From Peptococcaceae bacterium BRH_c23 (GTDB taxonomy: Bacteria > Bacillota_B > Desulfitobacteriia > Desulfitobacteriales > Desulfitobacteriaceae), in NCBI GenBank assembly GCA_000961805.1, contig LADV01000275.1:1-6704 (forward strand): a stretch of 6,704 bases of DNA, read 5' to 3'. The translations under genes and the position numbers were made by a program. The notes under the pieces were generated by a model, which saw nothing but the letters and a program-made list of their open reading frames with translations, did no database searches and was not told where the DNA came from. The stretch's first letter is position 1. Each line of letters starts with the position of its first letter. Of this stretch, positions 5,961 through 6,704 are shown in pieces.

Positions 5961-6147
5961 ACGAAAGGCACGATAGTCTCCTGTGGAGAGTATCGCCGAG
6001 CCACCCACCTCAAAGGAATACTTCGTGGCGAAGGGGAGCCTTTCGCCACACTGCGACTTAGAACGCAGACTCCTGCAGTGTGACGAAAGGCGGACGAGCC
6101 TTTCGCCACATTGCGACTCGTGACGCAAACTCCAGCAATGTGGATCC
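5961..6147. repeat. Hairpin-rich insert within the degenerate 5S copy
   Basis: The insert consists of several inverted repeats. CGATAGTCTCC (5971-5981) pairs with GGAGAGTATCG (5985-5995). CGAAAGGC (5962-5969) is complementary to GCCTTTCG at 6038-6045 and again at 6098-6105. GTGGCGAAGG (6025-6034) can pair with CCTTTCGCCAC (6039-6049). Two 60-bp tandem units start at 6036 and 6096. It contains no credible gene; the longer open frames across it simply follow the repeat. It could be a small non-autonomous mobile repeat of the MITE/REP kind, or a structured RNA element. No target-site duplication is evident. Confidence 0.6.
6036..6142. repeat. Two tandem 60-bp palindromic repeat units
   Basis: Units starting at 6036 and 6096 (period exactly 60) agree at 39 of 47 positions over 6036-6082 and 6096-6142. 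Unit 1 folds into a 17-position stem, 6038-6054 with 6075-6091, with one mismatch. Unit 2 keeps only the 9-bp inner part (6106-6114 with 6135-6143) because its outer right arm runs into 5S sequence. Where the units differ in the stem the change is compensated: CTGC/GCAG in unit 1 becomes TTGC/GCAA in unit 2. Confidence 0.75.
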
Positions 6148-6204
6148 GAACGGGTGGAACCCCATGACCCATATATCCATAATCTTTTCAGTATCATTAA
6201 CACA

Positions 6205-6236
6205 GAAAGGACTACCTCGTCAGAGATAGTCCTTTC
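6205..6236 (-). terminator. Terminator hairpin of the rRNA operon behind the intact 5S gene
   Basis: GAAAGGACTACCTC (6205-6218) pairs with GAGATAGTCCTTTC (6223-6236). Thirteen of 14 positions are complementary, and the other is a U-G wobble in the minus-strand RNA. It starts about 9 nt after the 3' end of 5S and is followed by a T-rich stretch, so it is the likely end of the rRNA transcript. Confidence 0.7.
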
Positions 6237-6244
6237 GCTTGTTT

Positions 6245-6361
6245 ACCTGGCGATGACCTACTTTCCCAGGGGCTATGCCCCAAGTATCATCGGCCCTGGA
6301 GGTCTTAACTTCCGTGTTCGATATGGGAACGGGTGGAACCCCTCCGGCATGATCACCAGAT
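6245..6361 (-). rRNA. rrf: 5S ribosomal RNA, intact
   Basis: The minus strand reads as a complete 5S rRNA of about 117 nt. CTGGTGATC near the 5' end pairs with ATCGCCAG near the 3' end (helix I). The conserved segments CCCGTTCCCAT, CGAACACGGAAGTTAAG and the loop E strands GATGATA and GAAAGTAGG are all present. It lies downstream of 23S in the standard 16S-23S-5S order. Ends are placed from helix I and may be off by 1-3 nt. Confidence 0.95.
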
Positions 6362-6362
6362 G

Positions 6363-6597
6363 CCTACTCGATGTTCGAAATACGATGTTCGTGGTTCGAA
6401 CTCGAATTGTTTTCTTCGAAAACAAGAAATAAGGAGTTAACCTTATCGCTGTTCTCTCAAAACTGCACAGAGTCTCTTTTCTAGTCATTGTCGATTGAAT
6501 TTGAGCCACTTACTTAGTCATTAGCAATCATGAAGTCTTCCGTCCTTATCCGTCGTCCTTTCGAACCACGAACCTCGAACATCGAACATCGAGTAGG
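6363..6597 (-). repeat. 23S-5S spacer closed by a 38-nt inverted repeat
   Basis: Left arm 6363-6400 and right arm 6560-6597 are complementary at 34 of 38 positions, with unpaired bases clustered in the middle. The arms touch the mature ends of 5S and 23S. On the minus strand the right arm is made of 7-nt units of the form NNGTTCG (ATGTTCG, ATGTTCG, AGGTTCG, TGGTTCG). In the precursor RNA the spacer would form one long stem-loop next to both processing sites. A smaller hairpin, TTGTTTTC/GAAAACAA, lies at 6407-6425. No tRNA is seen in the spacer. Confidence 0.8.
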
Positions 6598-6704
6598 TCA
6601 AGCCCTCGACCTATTAGTACCAGTCAGCTCCACACGTCACCGCGCTTCCACACCTGGCCTATCAACCTGATCATCTTTCAGGGGTCTTACCAGCTTACGC
6701 TGTG
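6596..6704 (-). rRNA. rrl: 23S ribosomal RNA, 3' end only
   Basis: The minus strand from 6704 to about 6596 carries the conserved 3' end of 23S rRNA. It includes CCCCTGAAAGATGATCAGG, GATAGGCCAGGTGTGGAAGC and the final ACTGGTACTAATAGGTCGAG followed by GGCTTGACC. The rest of the gene continues beyond the window. The end is placed from the expected pairing of the terminal GGTCAAG/CTTGACC stem. Confidence 0.95.

Larger units (their letters stand above)
5909..6178 (-). pseudogene. Degenerate second 5S rRNA copy split by a hairpin-rich insert
   Basis: Two pieces match the intact 5S gene in the same order and strand. Positions 5912-5960 match 6252-6300 at 40 of 49 bases without gaps (3' third of 5S). 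Positions 6148-6163 match 6327-6342 exactly over 16 bases, with weaker similarity out to about 6178 (5' part). The 26 nt that should lie between them (loop C and the 3' strand of helix III) are replaced by 187 nt of unrelated hairpin-rich DNA. A 5S lacking that segment should not assemble normally, so it is called a pseudogene. An intervening sequence that is cut out is less likely because flanking 5S bases are missing. A terminator-like hairpin follows, as behind a real 5S gene. Confidence 0.75.

Noticed and set aside
5961..6147. CRISPR array
   Set aside because: Only two adjoining units exist, they are palindromic over most of their length and there are no unique spacers between them.
5933..6203. 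Overlapping minus-strand open frames of 79 and 87 codons across the 5S remnant
   Set aside because: Their amino-acid repeat merely mirrors the 60-bp DNA repeat, they run into 5S-derived sequence at both ends, and no ribosome binding site was identified.
6154..6509. Open frames of 92 (+) and 78 (-) codons over the rRNA region
   Set aside because: They cross the intact 5S gene and the 23S-5S spacer and are shadows of rRNA sequence.

Overview
The window looks like the chromosome of a spore-forming anaerobic Firmicute, most probably a Desulfosporosinus/Desulfitobacterium-type Peptococcaceae. The grounds are a small acid-soluble spore protein, AT-rich DNA with strong AAGGAGG-type ribosome binding sites and TTG/GTG starts, a membrane-linked NiFe-hydrogenase locus, and Firmicute-type 5S and 23S rRNA. 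The genus is an inference from gene style, not from a search.

Left part (1-2582): the tail of an uptake NiFe-hydrogenase operon on the + strand (b-type cytochrome subunit, then the endopeptidase that matures the large subunit) ends in a strong hairpin terminator at 1117-1163. The structural hydrogenase genes are presumably just left of the window. The nickel-insertion genes hypA and hypB converge on it from the - strand. A 309-base gap upstream of hypA holds two adjoining palindromes that look like an operator.

Middle part (2583-5727): a small acid-soluble spore protein gene (+) converges on a two-gene - strand operon. This operon encodes a membrane-free chemotaxis-type signalling protein with a sugar-diacid-recognition-like N-terminus, then a LarA-family nickel-pincer racemase/epimerase. 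Divergent from it is a gene for a His-rich YmaF-type protein built of three repeats with six HxH pairs. Nickel recurs in this part of the window: HypA, HypB and the hydrogenase protease handle it, LarA uses it through the NPN cofactor, and the HxH protein could bind metal.

Right part (5728-6704): the 3' end of an rRNA operon on the - strand, read right to left. It contains the 3' end of 23S, a 23S-5S spacer closed by a 38-nt inverted repeat made of 7-nt units, an intact 5S gene and its terminator. A second, degenerate 5S copy with its own terminator-like hairpin follows. The degenerate copy is split by about 187 bp of hairpin-rich DNA that includes two 60-bp tandem units whose stems covary. 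This split 5S and its structured insert are the most unusual part of the window.
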